From contig RPFO01000213.1 of the NCBI GenBank assembly GCA_009746045.1, positions 13,812,721-13,876,720 of the forward strand: a DNA stretch of 64,000 nucleotides, given 5' to 3'. The translations under genes and the position numbers were made by a program. Of the stretch, positions 47,169 through 61,929 are shown piece by piece. The notes under the pieces were generated by a model. That model saw only the letters and a list, made by a program, of their open reading frames with translations. It searched no databases and had not been told where the DNA came from. The DNA comes from Mesostigma viride. Its lineage: Eukaryota > Streptophyta > Mesostigmatophyceae > Mesostigmatales > Mesostigmataceae. The stretch's first letter is position 1, and the number at the start of each line of letters is the position of its first letter.

Positions 47169-47940
47169 ACGCTGTTCGGGTGGTTTTACCGGATTAGGAT
47201 ACATTTTTTTGTCTAGGATACATTTGATGCACTGTGCAGTTTTCAGATGTGTTTGTGGGGGTTGATTGCGCCTAGCATGCATTTTATTGAAGCAATGAGT
47301 TTCCCAAGATATACATTATATAAACTAAGACAATTGACCCATTAACGCAATGAGACAACATCAATGAGACAACATATGCCAATTGAAGGCTGCCCGCAAC
47401 TTTATTCCAAGTTCATTATTATATGATTCCAAGACCATAACTCTTCCAAGACCGTACATCTTCAAGATATAGCACTACAGACACCCACGCGGCTTCCGCG
47501 GTCATCACGCTCCTCCTCCAAGACAACTCAACCTTACAGGACGTTGGGCCATCATACGTCCGGAATAATTGTGTCACTTATTACATAACCAAACTTTTTG
47601 AGGGATCGCCATGGTTGCATGGTTTCAACACATGCGCCCTGCACTCATGTGCATCAAAGGTGTTGCGTAGTGCCAACTCAGTGTCAAAGAACTGATTCAA
47701 TAATATTTCCCGTATGGCCATGAAGGCCCACATGAGTTAAACATGGCCGAGAGTGATTGCATCATCCTTCTTGGCGACATCGGTCTTGACGACGTCGATG
47801 GGGAAGACGGCAGCACCTGCATGTGAACAAAAGAATCCATGAACTGTGGCATCCAAAGGCAACAACATATTAGCATCCCATTGAACACGAAGCCACGCTG
47901 ACCCGGCCATCCAGCCGCCCACGCAGCCACAGAGCCAGCC
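47169..47940. other. Region without a supported gene
   Basis: AT-richer unique sequence. The minus-strand frames that end here enter from the minisatellite and are artefacts. Confidence 0.4.
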
Positions 47941-47944
47941 AGCC

Positions 47945-48895
47945 ACGCAGTGACGCACCCACCCAGCCACACATCCACGCATCCACGCACCCGGCACCCC
48001 CCCCCCCCCCAGCCAGCCACGCAGCCACGCAGCCACGCAGCCACGCAGCAGCGCAGCCACGCAGCCACACAGCCACGCACCCTCCTTTCCAGCCACGCAG
48101 CCACGCAGCCACGCAGCCACGCAGCCACGCAGCCACGCAGCCACGCAGCAGCGCAGCTACACGCAGCCACACAGCCACGCACCCTCCTTTCCAGCCAAGC
48201 AGCCACGCAGCCACGCAGCCACGCAGCCACGCAGCAGCGCAGCCACGCAGCCACACAGCCACGCACCCTCCTTTCCAGCCACGCAGCCACGCAGCCACGC
48301 AGCAGCGCAGCCACGCAGCCACACAGCCACGCACCCTCCTTTCCAGCCAAGCAGCCACGCAGCCACGCAGCCACGCAGCCACGCAGCAGCGCAGCCACGC
48401 AGCCACACAGCCACGCAGCCACGCAGCCACGCAGCAGCGCAGCCACGCAGCCACGCAGCCACGCAGCAGCGCAGCCACGCAGCCACACAGCCACGCACCC
48501 TCCTTTCCAGCCACGCAGCCACGCAGCCACGCAGCCACGCAGCCACGCAGCCACGCAGCCACGCAGCCACGCAGCCACGCAGCAGCGCAGCCACGCAGCC
48601 ACACAGCCACGCACCCTCCTTTCCAGCCAAGCAGCCACGCAGCCACGCAGCAGCGCAGCCACGCAGCCACACAGCCACGCACCCTCCTTTCCAGCCACGC
48701 AGCCACGCAGCAGCGCAGCCACGCAGCCACGCAGCAGCGCAGCCACGCAGCCACACAGCCACGCAGCCACGCAGCCACGCAGCAGCGCAGCCACGCAGCC
48801 ACGCAGCCACGCAGCCACGCAGCCACGCAGCAGCGCAGCCACGCAGCCACACAGCCACGCACCCTCCTTTCCAGCCAAGCAGCCACGCAGTCACA
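47945..48895. repeat. 8-bp (CAGCCACG)n minisatellite with higher-order spacers
   Basis: Octamers with frequent CAGCAGCG and CAGCCACA variants; a spacer CACCCTCCTTTC recurs about ten times, giving a higher-order period of roughly 60-130 bp. Long minus-strand frames reading CVAAWLRG repeats are not genes. Confidence 0.95.
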
Positions 48896-48967
48896 CAGTC
48901 AAACCCCCCCTACACCCCCCCCCCACACACACCCCCCACCCCACCCACTCAACACTACACGAATGAC

Positions 48968-50205
<1,238 letters not shown>

Positions 50206-50212
50206 TGCGACT

Positions 50213-52545
50213 ATGGCGGTCTCCATGGCTGCCAAGGCCGCGTTTGCGGCCATTGCAGTTCTTGTGCTCTGTGGATCTGATGCCAATGCCCAATGCCCGT
50301 ATCGTGAAGAAGACACGTATTCATGGTTCGAACCGGCACTTGGCAGGAACATTACTTGGTATGTTCCGCCGGACGCCTACACCGAAGTTATTCCAACCAA
50401 CTGGCAGGTAGGAAAGTGTCCGAGACGGGATCGGCATAGCTTACTGGAATCGGATATTTGTATGAGAGCAGGAACATTTTACTTCGACCATATGCATGCA
50501 TTGGGCATTCACCTTAAATTTTCCGTGCTCTGTAGCACCTTTCTCTAGTCGACAGTTGTTTTCCGTCGCAAGCACGAATGCCATCTAATATTGTATTGCG
50601 TCCCCTTTTGCTAATGGTGTGCGTTTTCGTCCTGCAGCGCACCCTGTCCATCGAGCAGTTCGACTCAAGGTGCGGAACGCTCTACGACGTCTACCTTTAC
50701 TTCGATGGAGAAGTGCAGGGAAATGCCTTCTATGAAGCCACATCCCCGGAATCCACAGCCACCAATATCACCCTGAACTTGCAAGCCCGGATCATTATCA
50801 ATATGACTGGTCTGGTTGGGACCCCAAATCCAATTTTCACCGCGAACCCAAGCATCACTCAGACCGACATTGCCCTGGCGTTCGATGGGGTAGTGGATTT
50901 TGACGGTCCCTCCGGTTCCAGCTTCTTTAATCTGGCTAGAAATGAGTCTGAAAAGTTCAATTTTACCACGACTGCCGAACTGACTCCGTTCATTGGGCCA
51001 GCGGGCGCGCCTGGCCGTGTACGTTCCTGTTCGGGCCTTCATGTGCCACAAAAACTACTTGATGTTGGTAATTTTTCTTTGGCTACCAAAGGCATCTTGC
51101 GCCACAATTTCTTTTTCATGATACTTCGCACATGTAGCTCAAGAGTGTAGGATTGTTAAGTGTCATTGTAATTTTTTTTTGTGCTGACACACCTCCCTTG
51201 TACTGTGCCTTGTGACGATTGCCTGCAGGTTTTCTTCCCCACCGTTGCGCAGGCTGCCTCCACTGCGTCCGGGTCGGGTAACATCGTCCAGAATTTCGTT
51301 ACCAACGCCGGAGCATATCTTTATGCTGAGTATGGGTTCATCCCTTTCCCCCCTCCCCCTCCCCCAGTCCCACTTCCCCCACCCCCTGGTCCCCCACCCC
51401 CTGGTCCCCCACCCCCTTATCCCCCACCCCCTTATCCCCCACCCCCTTCCCCACCCCCAGTCCCAACTTGCATCGTGGCTCCCCAGCTCAACCCTCAGCA
51501 GTGCTGCAAGGAGCTGACCTGGACTGAGATCATCAGGCTGGGCCTGACGGAGAAGTGCTGCGAGATCCTGCTGAGGAGCTCCAACCTGACGCTCAGCTCA
51601 AACCTGCCCCAGCAGTGGGTTGACAACTGCTGCGTGCTGGCTTGCGGTACTGCCCCAGTGCTGCCCAAGAAGACTCCCACCCAGATGGTGCCACCCACCT
51701 GCTACCAGGAGCTGTACAAGAGCTGCTGCCGCCCCGGGATCGGCACCAACACCATGTTCCCCACGGACAACATCCTCAACCCGTTCTGCCCAACTTCGTC
51801 CATCCGCTCGGATCCCCACTTTGTGGCGGGCAACGGCATGCGCTATGACTTCATGGGCAAGGCGGGCGAGACCTACTGCATGTTCTCGGACGAGACCCTG
51901 CACATGAACATGCACATGATCGGCGTGAAGAGTAACCCGCTGCGCAAGGCCACCTGGATGGACGCCATCTCCATCATGTACTTCCCGTACTACAACATTA
52001 CCATCTCTGCTGAGTCGCCTGAGGGCACCCCCTTCACCGCAGCCCATGGCACCATCACCGTCAATGGCAAGGTGATGAAGTCGCAGAAGCTGTCCACCAT
52101 GATCCGCTTTCACGGTCTGACCGTTCAGCGTCGCAAGACCCGCGTCTTTGTCTCTATCAATGACCTGGTGGAGCTGGAAGTCGAGGTGGTGCGTGCGGCG
52201 TTCTGGAAGGGCGCTGACGGCCCCGGCCAGAACTACCTCAACTTCAAGGTGGTCTCCCTGAACGCGACCGAGGGTGTGCACGGTGTGCTGGGCCAGACCT
52301 TTCGCTCCTCCTTCTCCAAGAGCGAGGTGGACGTGGTGGGCAAGAATGGCGAGGGTGTGATTGAGGGCAGCATGGCTGACTACGTCGCCAGCGACCTGCT
52401 CAAGGCAGACTGCCGTGTGTCGCAGTTCCTGGGCTCCAAGTTAGCCTGGTCAGACAGCGCTGTGGTCAAGACCCATGCGCTGCGCTCGTGGGTGGGTGAG
52501 GCCGGCGGTGACTCCAACTATGAGCACGATGAACTTATTGAGTAA
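50213..52545 (+). CDS. Secreted matrix-type protein: anchor-E-like, polyproline, Cys-pair, root-cap/vWD-like domains
   Basis: Exons 50213-50407, 50638-51018 and 51229-52545, all phase 0 with GT-AG borders, give 630 residues. Residues 1-26 are a signal peptide (cut after ANA). Residues ~60-190 resemble the choice-of-anchor E beta domain (LSIEQFDSRCGTLYDVYLYF; several N-x-S/T sites). Residues ~233-271 are polyproline (PPPPGPPPPYPPPP) like volvocine pherophorin/extensin linkers. A segment with four Cys pairs (QQCCKE, EKCCEI, DNCCVL, KSCCRP) follows. Residues ~370-620 contain SDPHFVAGNGMRYDFMGKAG and a beta-rich region as in root-cap/vWD-like proteins. It is likely a cell-wall or extracellular-matrix component; the ligand is unknown. 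The 5' side is a retroelement remnant and the 3' side a gypsy LTR starting 116 bases after the stop. Confidence 0.8.
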
Positions 52546-52661
52546 TTCTGTTTACGTCATGTTATATTGGCACTTGATGGCAGATTTCTGGCTGAAGCCT
52601 TCACAAGCACAGGTCCAGCTACCTGGTCTCTGAGTGCCTTCATAGAATGGCATTGAGAAGG

Positions 52662-53382
52662 TGTAACAAGCAAAAATGATTTGTTGTTACATCCTTTGTT
52701 TCGTGAGTGTTTGGCTTTTATTCGAGGACTTTTGGATCAGTATTGAGAAAGTTATGAGATTTCTAAGACGGCGGTACTTGGAACTTGGACTTTGTCAACC
52801 GACTGTTAGAAGCCCTCATTCGTCGTGGCCTGATCCACGTGGGGTTATAGTTTGTTGGTCGGTGCTACCAAGTCTTAAATGCTCCTTTGGGACTTTAGTG
52901 TATACTACAGATTTAGGATCTCATGTATAGATTCTGCCAGGCTGTTTGTGGTGTTGTTCTGTTTTGTGTGACTAGGATGGATACGAAGATCTTGTTTAGA
53001 ATTCCATGATCCTGATTGGTTCTCTTCAGGCTAAGGTTGAGGCATGCTCGACAAGCACGTCGATATCAAGGACGTGGGGTCGCCATTGTTGACACGTTGG
53101 TTTTGATCCATCATGGTATAATAAAGCTTGTCTTTGTTTTCCATTCATAAGAGCCCTTTGGTACTAGACTACTTTCAGTTCTACAGAAGACGTCTAGGGC
53201 ACAAGCTTGTCTTTGTGTCTACGAGAGGTGTGGTTCCCTCAATCACGTCACTGTGGAATCTTCATCTCAACGTTGCCTGGATACTTACAGTTCTGCGATC
53301 CAAGAAGGCAACCCAGGTAAAAGATCTTTCATACTACTATTTGGACTATGGATGATGTTGATGATCATTTTTAGTCGTTACA
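52662..53382 (+). repeat. 5' LTR of a second gypsy copy
   Basis: 721 bp, TGTAAC...GTTACA, aligned with 1694-2472 but lacking its internal duplication. It is followed directly by a primer binding site, so this is a 5' LTR. Confidence 0.88.
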
Positions 53383-53383
53383 T

Positions 53384-53395
53384 TGGTATCGGAGG
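53384..53395 (+). promoter_or_regulatory. Primer binding site of the gypsy element
   Basis: TGGTATCGGAGG two bases after the LTR is close to the initiator-methionine tRNA primer site (TGGTATCAGAGC) common in plant and algal LTR elements. Confidence 0.75.
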
Positions 53396-53608
53396 ATCTC
53401 TACTTCGGTGTTTCTTTTGGGTCGTAACCTTCCGGGTAGTACAACGTTGACCAGATGTCTATCATCCGGGAAGAATCATGGAGTTGCGGCAAACTCCAGG
53501 TGATACAGAGAGAGACGCATCCTGATGTGAATGTCTTGCTCTTTCTCACTGAAAGTCAGCCGTAACCGTGTTTCTACTAGGTAGACGATCGCGACTTCAT
53601 GTGGTAGT

Positions 53609-55120
53609 ATGAGTAGTTCGAAGACACAATCACCTCTACACCCTACTGATCCAGGTGCAGGTGATCCATCATCATCTCTTGAACCTATTACTAGGGAAGG
53701 TGCTGAGCGAACTACCCTTACTCCACGGCGTCAACTTGATTTTAATCGTACTTCTATGTCTGAAGTGAGGCGGGCCTCGTTGTCCGTCGGGCCTAAGTTT
53801 TCTGTCATTGCGTCTGGTCTCCAACCAGGCGAGCCATCTCTAACCGGCGTGGGTCGAGGAGGAGGGTCGCTGTCGCCCAGGATTCCGAGCGAGCGAACTC
53901 CGGTGCCTAGTGCATCGTCATCGTTTCTCTTTCCTGTTAATACCACGCCAGGACGAGACGGGGCCCGATTAGCAGCAGATCGCCTCTCGGCAGCCTAGCT
54001 CAGACTACAACAAGATGAACAACACGCAGCGATGTATAGAAAGATGGTGGAGGAGGTGGAACAGGATGTGGGAAGACTTCGTCAGAGAATTGAGGAGGAG
54101 GCGGCCATGCGTGAGGTTGCTGGAGTGGGGAGAGAGGCTCCTAGGTTGGGTGACAGAGGGGTTTTACCTTATCATGCCGCAGTTACTACGAGGATTGAGA
54201 CGCAGGATAGTGAGAGGCAGGATCCCTCGCAGACGACCTCGGTCACCTTCACCACGCCCGCCAGCAACGTCCCTGTGACCGTCACTCTGCCGCCGCATCA
54301 AGGTTCAGCTCCACCATTTCCAAAAATTGAATCTGTAGACAAGCTATCGCTTACTAATCTTACTCACCCCAGTTTCGATCATTTCTCTACTCGATTCCAG
54401 GATGTGTTCGCTATCCATTTCGCCAACTACGGCAAGAGAGCGGAAGAACGACTTTCCCTGGATATCCAGAAGAAAATGGTCCGTCAGCGAATGAGCGACT
54501 GTCAGTGCAGCAGACAGGTTTGACGAGTTTTTACGTTCCACAGCAGGTAATACTTGCAAGGATTTACCACCCCTCATGCTTTCCTTTCGACGCTTCTTAC
54601 TCCCCCAGGATCAGCTCCGTCTGGACCGGGATGCTTTAGCCAACTGTACACAGGCGGGTCTGACGTTACCACAATACGTGGAGACGTTTACCAACCTACG
54701 GGCAAAAATCCGGCCAGTGCTCTGACGCTGAGGCTCTGCACAGGTTTCTCCATGGGCTCTCCCCTCAAGTCAGGGTGGATCATTGCCGACAAGCATTTCT
54801 CCCCCTACGACTATGTCGAGTGGAAATGGGATACAGTGTTGTCCTATGCCCTCACGCTGTGCCGTGTATCCGACTTTTCCCTCAAGTGGGAGCCCCCTGC
54901 AGGCAACCAAGCATCCTCTGTCAAGAAGCCCCTGAACCAGCTGAATGCTGTGATGGAGGAGCTCCATGCCCTGGAGCAGTCCAAGGGGGCCTGCTTCACC
55001 TGTGGCCAGCTCGGGCACTTTGCACGGGATTGCCCCAAACGAGACCAGTTTCCTGTCCACACCAAGGTCCACATGGTGTGCTGCCCTTCACAAGGCCACC
55101 CAGCCTACCTCCAGGGGTGA
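53609..55120 (+). pseudogene. Gypsy gag, disrupted
   Basis: ATG 53609 opens 129 codons to a TAG at 53996-53998; the same frame resumes at once and has a coiled-coil start (MYRKMVEEVEQDVGRLRQRI) and a capsid-like region to 54523. A frameshifted middle (LTLPQYVETFTNLRAKI) and then 54554-55120 with a CX2CX4HX4C zinc knuckle (CFTCGQLGHFARDC, about 54990-55035) follow. At least one nonsense mutation and two frameshifts make it non-functional. Confidence 0.8.
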
Positions 55121-55365
55121 ACCAGAGCGACCACAGGATGCAGCCTGGGTTCAAGCCCAACTTTCAGTCGTCGGGCAGGGGACCGTGCCAACCGAAGACC
55201 TTCAGCAGACAAGACAGAAGGAGGATGGTTAATGCCCTCTGGCATCTCCTGGCTGAGGAGGAGGGTGGTGAAGGGGACAAGGATGCCCCAGACGAGCACC
55301 AGGTGCAGCTCCCAGTTGGGCCGGGGCTCGTCTTCAGACCAACCCCCTGAGTTGCCAAAAAACTA

Positions 55366-55646
55366 GTGGACCCCCCAGGACCACGTCCAGCTGTGGAGTT
55401 GACTGGTTTGCCTGATGTGCATGTTCGCCCTGTGAACAACCTGTCTGCCTCTGATTCTGTCACTTCTTTGGGCCCTCCTGTTCCCAGTCAGCTGTTGAAG
55501 TTTCAAGCTAGGCTGTTAAATGTGCCAGTCCCTTTGGCTCAGCCTCTATGTCTCTTCATGATTGACTCTGGTGCAGGGAGTAACTACATCTCTACGTCCT
55601 TGGTGCAGGAGTTACACTTGCCAGTTCTTCCTCACCCAACACCTGA
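55366..55646 (+). pseudogene. Gypsy aspartic protease start, truncated
   Basis: Encodes LCLFMIDSGAGSNYISTSLV, the retropepsin D-S-G active-site loop and following strand, then is cut off by a hexanucleotide array at 55647. RT, RNase H and integrase are missing from this copy. Confidence 0.75.
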
Positions 55647-55721
55647 TATGGGCATGGGCATGGGCATGGGCGGTGGCATGGGCATGGGCATGGGCGGCAC
55701 TGGCATGGGCATGGGCGGTGG

Positions 55722-55777
<56 letters not shown>

Positions 55778-55790
55778 CGGGCATGGGCAT
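55647..55790. repeat. (ATGGGC)n array, left part
   Basis: About 20 hexamers with a few GGCGGT/GGCACT variants, ending where a (TTAA)n LINE tail begins. Confidence 0.95.
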
Positions 55791-57475
<1,685 letters not shown>

Positions 57476-57949
57476 ATAGGCGGAATGGGAGGCACAGCCG
57501 AGCCTAGCCTTAATCGCCTTGTTGGGCTTCATCTCATGGGCGTTCTTCGTTAGATTGTGACATTGGTATTGACTATTGTAACGACTAAAAAGTAACGTAG
57601 TGGAGCTGCCGTCTTAATGAACTTTCATGATTTTTAGTGGAACTGCCGTCTTAACGATTTATAACTATTATGGTGCATGTCATGACTACAATTTGCATCG
57701 TTTTTCTGTGGAAACTACTACATGTCAAAGCTTCGTGCACAAGTGGCTAGAAACCATACCTGGCTAGGGGGAGGCAGCGTGGGGGGCAGGAGGGGGGGGG
57801 GGGGGGGGGGGGCGTCACTTTACTTTGGGGAACACTTGAGGGGAGGTACGTGATATTATTCAATTGATTTCACACTAAGTTGGAATACTGGCTGTCAAGT
57901 GAGCAAACTCTTGGCCAACAGTGAGCACGAGTCTACTAGTTTAATTAAT
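57476..57949. other. Region without a supported gene
   Basis: Contains TGTAACGACTAAAAA near 57578, the reverse complement of the gypsy LTR end, then two short repeats with CTGCCGTCTTAA, and a poly(G) run near 57792-57812. No ORF is credible. Confidence 0.4.
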
Positions 57950-58830
57950 TACAAGTGATCAAACTCTAGGCCACCAACTCCGAGTGCGTCTTTAAAAGGC
58001 GCATCGAATGCAAGTGATCTGACTGAATTTGGGGCTCTGAGACGCAAAAGATCTGAGCTCCGCCGTACGTCAGCCATAGGTACCGTACTAGTCAGCCATT
58101 TCGTGCTAAGGCCAGCCAGCCATGCTAAGTCCATGCTGGCGACCTCCCGCCGCTCTCCTATGCAGACCTGCTGCGGTCTGCGACCGCCTCAACCACTGAC
58201 GCCATTGCCACGAAGCTCCAGGAGCTGGAGGACCACCTCCAGGCCGAACAACGGGAGGCCACCGACCGCGCTCGCCGTGAGTGCCGAGTGGTGCTGCGTT
58301 GTTTCCCCCAGAAGCCAGGCCGGTGAGACGTCAACCACCCTTGCCGACGAGCTCAAGGACCAGTTCTCACCCTCATGGGCCTGGTAGGTGAGGTAGAACT
58401 GCGCGGGTGCCACCGCCTTCCCCACTCACGGGACAAGGCGGCTCCCCCACCAGTCCTGCTCACCTTCCCCTCCCCTGAGGACAAGTGGCGGTTCCTTTCT
58501 CGTCGCAAGAGGTTGCACGACCTCACCTGGACGCTGGACGACGACCTGACCCCCGCTCAGCAGCAGCAGCGACGCGACCTGTGGCCGGAATACCTCCGCC
58601 ACAAGCAGGACCCCCAGAAGCCCAAGGTGTACTGGAGGGGCGGGGACCTGATGATTAACCACAAGATGTGGACGCCCCCTGCGGGCTAGAATAGCTTGAT
58701 AACAGCCCTAGCTTGTATTCATTAGTAGTCACTGCTGCCATGGCAGCCATGCCTAGAATGTTTGCCTAGCTGTGCCACCATACCTAGTCACGTGCACCGC
58801 TAACACACGGTACACAACCAGCCATTAATT
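57950..58830 (+). mobile_element. ORF1-only element copy with inverted 5' part
   Basis: 58120-58689 is the plus-strand 3' part of the ORF1 protein (from LPPLSYADLL to KMWTPPAG), frameshifted near 58320, followed by the family 3' UTR to about 58825. Directly left, 57960-58075 carries the family's 5' leader (GCTGACG..GGCGGAG..CAGATCTTTTGC and CATTCGATGCGCC) in minus orientation. The middle of the element is missing. Confidence 0.75.
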
Positions 58831-58875
58831 AATTAATTAATTAGACGCGTGCTCCCGTTGGGGAGTCACGGAGCA
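58826..58875 (-). mobile_element. Tail-only family-1 3' end
   Basis: (TTAA)n followed by the stem-loop in minus orientation (58849-58875), tail to tail with the ORF1-only copy on its left. Confidence 0.6.
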
Positions 58876-58982
58876 TTAAGGGGACGTGGCGCGCCGAATA
58901 TTTTCCGCGCCAAAAAATTCGCGGTACCGTCCGTACGGTGTATAATGTGTGCCCGGACCGCTCAACCCTCGTGGAAGTGGCC

Positions 58983-59114
58983 ATGGCGGCATGCCTTTAT
59001 GCAATATTAATCGATATGGCACGTAAACAGCTAGAAAAAATGCTTGAATTTCGCAGAAGATTAGTTGATGACCTCATTGCGTGGCGGAAAGTTTACGGTT
59101 TGCAATATCGCTAA
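58983..59114 (+). CDS. Small ORF, 43 residues, hypothetical
   Basis: ATG in strong context (GGCCATGGCGG) to TAA. The product (MAACLYAILIDMARKQLEKM...) is helical and basic. A TATAATG-like sequence lies about 40 bases upstream. No homologue is recognised and it could be chance. Confidence 0.25.
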   Translation: MAACLYAILIDMARKQLEKMLEFRRRLVDDLIAWRKVYGLQYR

Positions 59115-60540
59115 TTTCTCGAACGGCTACGGGCGCGGGGGTCCAGGATATAATTTCTCTTGCGGATCATGAAATTTAATGCAGGTTTACGGCAGCTATT
59201 GTGAGGCAACGTAGGCTCTAAAGAGCGATTATGAAGCTAACTTAATGGTGTTGTCGAGTTTGTGCCGAAGCTTCCCGGTTTCTTTTACATTTCCGGCATT
59301 CAAGGTAAGAACCTACGCAGGCCTGCGCATGTCGCCTTCGACGTATTCACGGAAGGCGCACCTTCCTTGTTCGCCTGATCAATGGATGATGTCTTTTATT
59401 GTTCGAGCTTGCGTGCCAGTTTATGCATGAAACATTTCCACGCAGGCAGGTGCATTAACGTCGGCCTTTCGCCTTTTTTTCGGGCAGTTTCCCTGCAGGA
59501 AGCGCTCCATTTCTTTCGGTTGCATCGTCAGATTCCTAGCTATTTCGTACAATTTCGTGTAGTTTGTGGCTAACATGCTAAATGCGCCGAGGTCAAGTTG
59601 TTGGTAATGTGTTGACATTTGTTTTCCATAATCCTTTGGACGTGACCTTGCTCAGACGCTTTGTTATGTGCCGGATCTGACACGCCTGTTTTAGAACGAC
59701 ATCCGGCATGTGCCTAGAGGCTAACAAGCTGGCATCAGCTTCTTAGCAAATTGCCATGTTGGAAAGGAAGGTGAGAGTGGTTCTTTTGCTGGCCATACTG
59801 CATGAGTGGCATTGCATTAGATAGGTGTTTCCATTGCTTTCCTTGAGCTATAACCATCAAGACTTCCCTGCTATGTGTGCAGCAAGGCAAGCTGGATAGG
59901 ATGTGAATGCTTGGCATACAACATGTATGATTTGCTGCCAAGTTTGCAGGCTGCAGTTGCCTCTATTGCTTGGGCAGTCTTTCTAAGGTTTTTACACGTA
60001 TACTTGCTGAGTTCTTGGCATAAATTTACATGGTGACCTTGGGCTGAGCTTAGTGTATGCTCTCTTGGTGCGTGTATGCCTAGCGATGGTGTTGCTATGC
60101 GCACGCTGGCAAGGCTGGCCATGCTGAGGGCAGGGGAGGGCAGATGAGGTGCCTAGCCTTTTCTTATGTTGTGTGATCGAGTTGGGCATGTTTTTTGGCT
60201 TCTTGGATGGAAAACATCATGTCTAGGTGGCCTTATACACAGAAAAACCTCATTTAGCGTATGTTCAGGTTTTAGCACGCCAAACGCAATAACTTGAGCT
60301 AGACTTGTCGGAATGACCTGGGACTTGGACCACTGCTGTCCCCCTGTTAGCCGGATTTTCGCTACATTTTGTTGCCTAATCTGAAGTGTTTATGACATGT
60401 TTATTCCCAATGTCCGGTAAAAAAAGGGTACTTTTGCGGGGAAATTAATAACTGTTCAAGGTTTTGTCATTTTCATGATGTAAATAGCTCAGCAAGCTAC
60501 AAACTCAGGGAACTATAGACGCTACATTTTTTTTTGCCAA
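59115..60540. other. Region without a supported gene
   Basis: About 1.4 kb of unique-looking sequence with only short open frames on both strands and no repeats I can match elsewhere in the window. Confidence 0.4.
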
Positions 60541-60544
60541 CAAA

Positions 60545-60765
60545 TGAGTGCATGGGCTGGGGCATACATAGCCCTAATTAGCGTCTTTTTCTATTTATAG
60601 CGCTATATTGGCGTATATGTGGGGGTAGTACCCCCAACAAGTGCATGGACAACTCACTAGAGATGTTATTTAGTGCCTACAATCATAATTTAGCATGGTG
60701 CAACTGAAATTCAAGTGATATTAGCATGGGTCAAGTTTTAAGGTTTTTGGGGTGCCACCTCCCCT
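60545..60765 (+). repeat. Interspersed repeat R3, copy 2
   Basis: Uninterrupted copy of the repeat at 3121-3717. It ends in CCCCTTAA and runs into CCCCGATGGATGGATG, a block also present at 55841-55905. Confidence 0.75.
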
Positions 60766-60829
60766 TAACCCCGATGGATGGATGCATGGGTGCAAACAGT
60801 CCTACCGGTCTAATCTAACCAGCCATTGC

Positions 60830-61670
60830 CTCAGCTTAGCCCTTGTACAGCCATGCTACGTCCTGGCTATGATCAGATTACTTGCCCACGCTACTTGTTA
60901 CTGATGATATGCTCACATGGGTCTTATTGCACTCACAGCACTTGCCAGATCGTCTATGGCGTGTCCGATTGCCGCTGTGGCATGCCTCTGGCATGAAGGA
61001 GAAAGGGGGTCTCTGCCCTTTCTTCCTGTTGTGCACATTGAATTGAATTGAATTGTAACATAACTCCGTTGGGAGTATATACATGTAGCACATAGCCCTT
61101 GAGAGGGGGCATATGGCCTATCATACATCCTAAGCTACTTCCTGCAAGGGTGGGGATGTAAAGGACCCTTGCTCTAGGTGCACCAGGGCACGTGCATCCC
61201 CATGATCTTCAAGCTATGCCCAGCGAAGGGGGTGCCTGTCATGGGGGGGAAGATCAGCATAGCTATACAAAGAAGCTAGGGCATGGCGTCTCAGCAGAGA
61301 GGTACTCCCTGCATGGGCACAACATAACTAAATAAAGCTAGGCATCATCTGGAGTGTGGCTCATCATAGGCACACATGTACATGATTAAATAAAGCGCGT
61401 GGCTTAGCTAGGATAGGGCCTCTAGGAGGCGTACATGCACATGGCCACGGTCTATCTATTCTACCGACTACTACTGCTGTATTCCCCTAAGCTGGGGCGT
61501 CTGGAGTCGCTGGGGCCGCGGGGGTCGCCTGCCAGGGCTTGTGGCCGACGACGTAGATGGCCGCCCGGCCTTCCAGTTGTGCACATGCAGGGATTAAAAG
61601 CACTTCGGTGCTCCATGACTCCCCAACGGGAGCACGAGTTTTTTAATTAATTAATTAATTAATTAATTAA
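60830..61670 (+). mobile_element. Family-1 SINE-like element interrupted by a family-4 insertion
   Basis: Body 60830-61038 and end 61576-61640 with stem-loop 61608-61635 and (TTAA)n to about 61670. The 537-bp family-4 element sits between two copies of GTTGTGCACAT. Confidence 0.8.
61039..61575 (-). mobile_element. Family-4 element, copy 2, with 11-bp TSD
   Basis: GTTGTGCACAT at 61028-61038 and 61576-61586 flanks it. The left border has three TTGAA-type units, then the 46126-46330 homology, then about 320 bp without a match elsewhere. Read on the minus strand, the pentamer run would be a 3' tail. Confidence 0.75.
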
Positions 61671-61925
61671 TGCTACGTCCTGGCTATGCTTAGCTTACTT
61701 GCCCACTCTCCTAGCTTGTTACATATGATATGCTCACGCGGGTCTTATTGCACCCACAGAACATGCCGGATCGTCAATCGTGTCCGATTGCTGCTGTTGC
61801 ATGCCTCTGGCATGAAGGAGAAAGGGGGTCTCTGCCCTTTCTTCCTGTTGTGCACATACAGGGATTAAAAGCACTCCGGTGCTCCGTGACTCCCCAACGG
61901 GAGTACGAGTTTAATTAATTAATTA
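61671..61925 (+). mobile_element. Family-1 SINE-like element
   Basis: GCTACGTCCTGGCTATG start, the GGGTCTCTGCCC core, CAGGGATTAAAAGCAC, stem-loop 61879-61906 and (TTAA)n tail. It is the cleanest copy of the family. Confidence 0.8.
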
Positions 61926-61929
61926 ATGT

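Noticed and set aside
47697-48966. Long frames on both strands (CVAAWLRG-type and SHAATQPR-type repeats)
   Set aside because: They are translations of the 8-bp minisatellite and show no gene signals.
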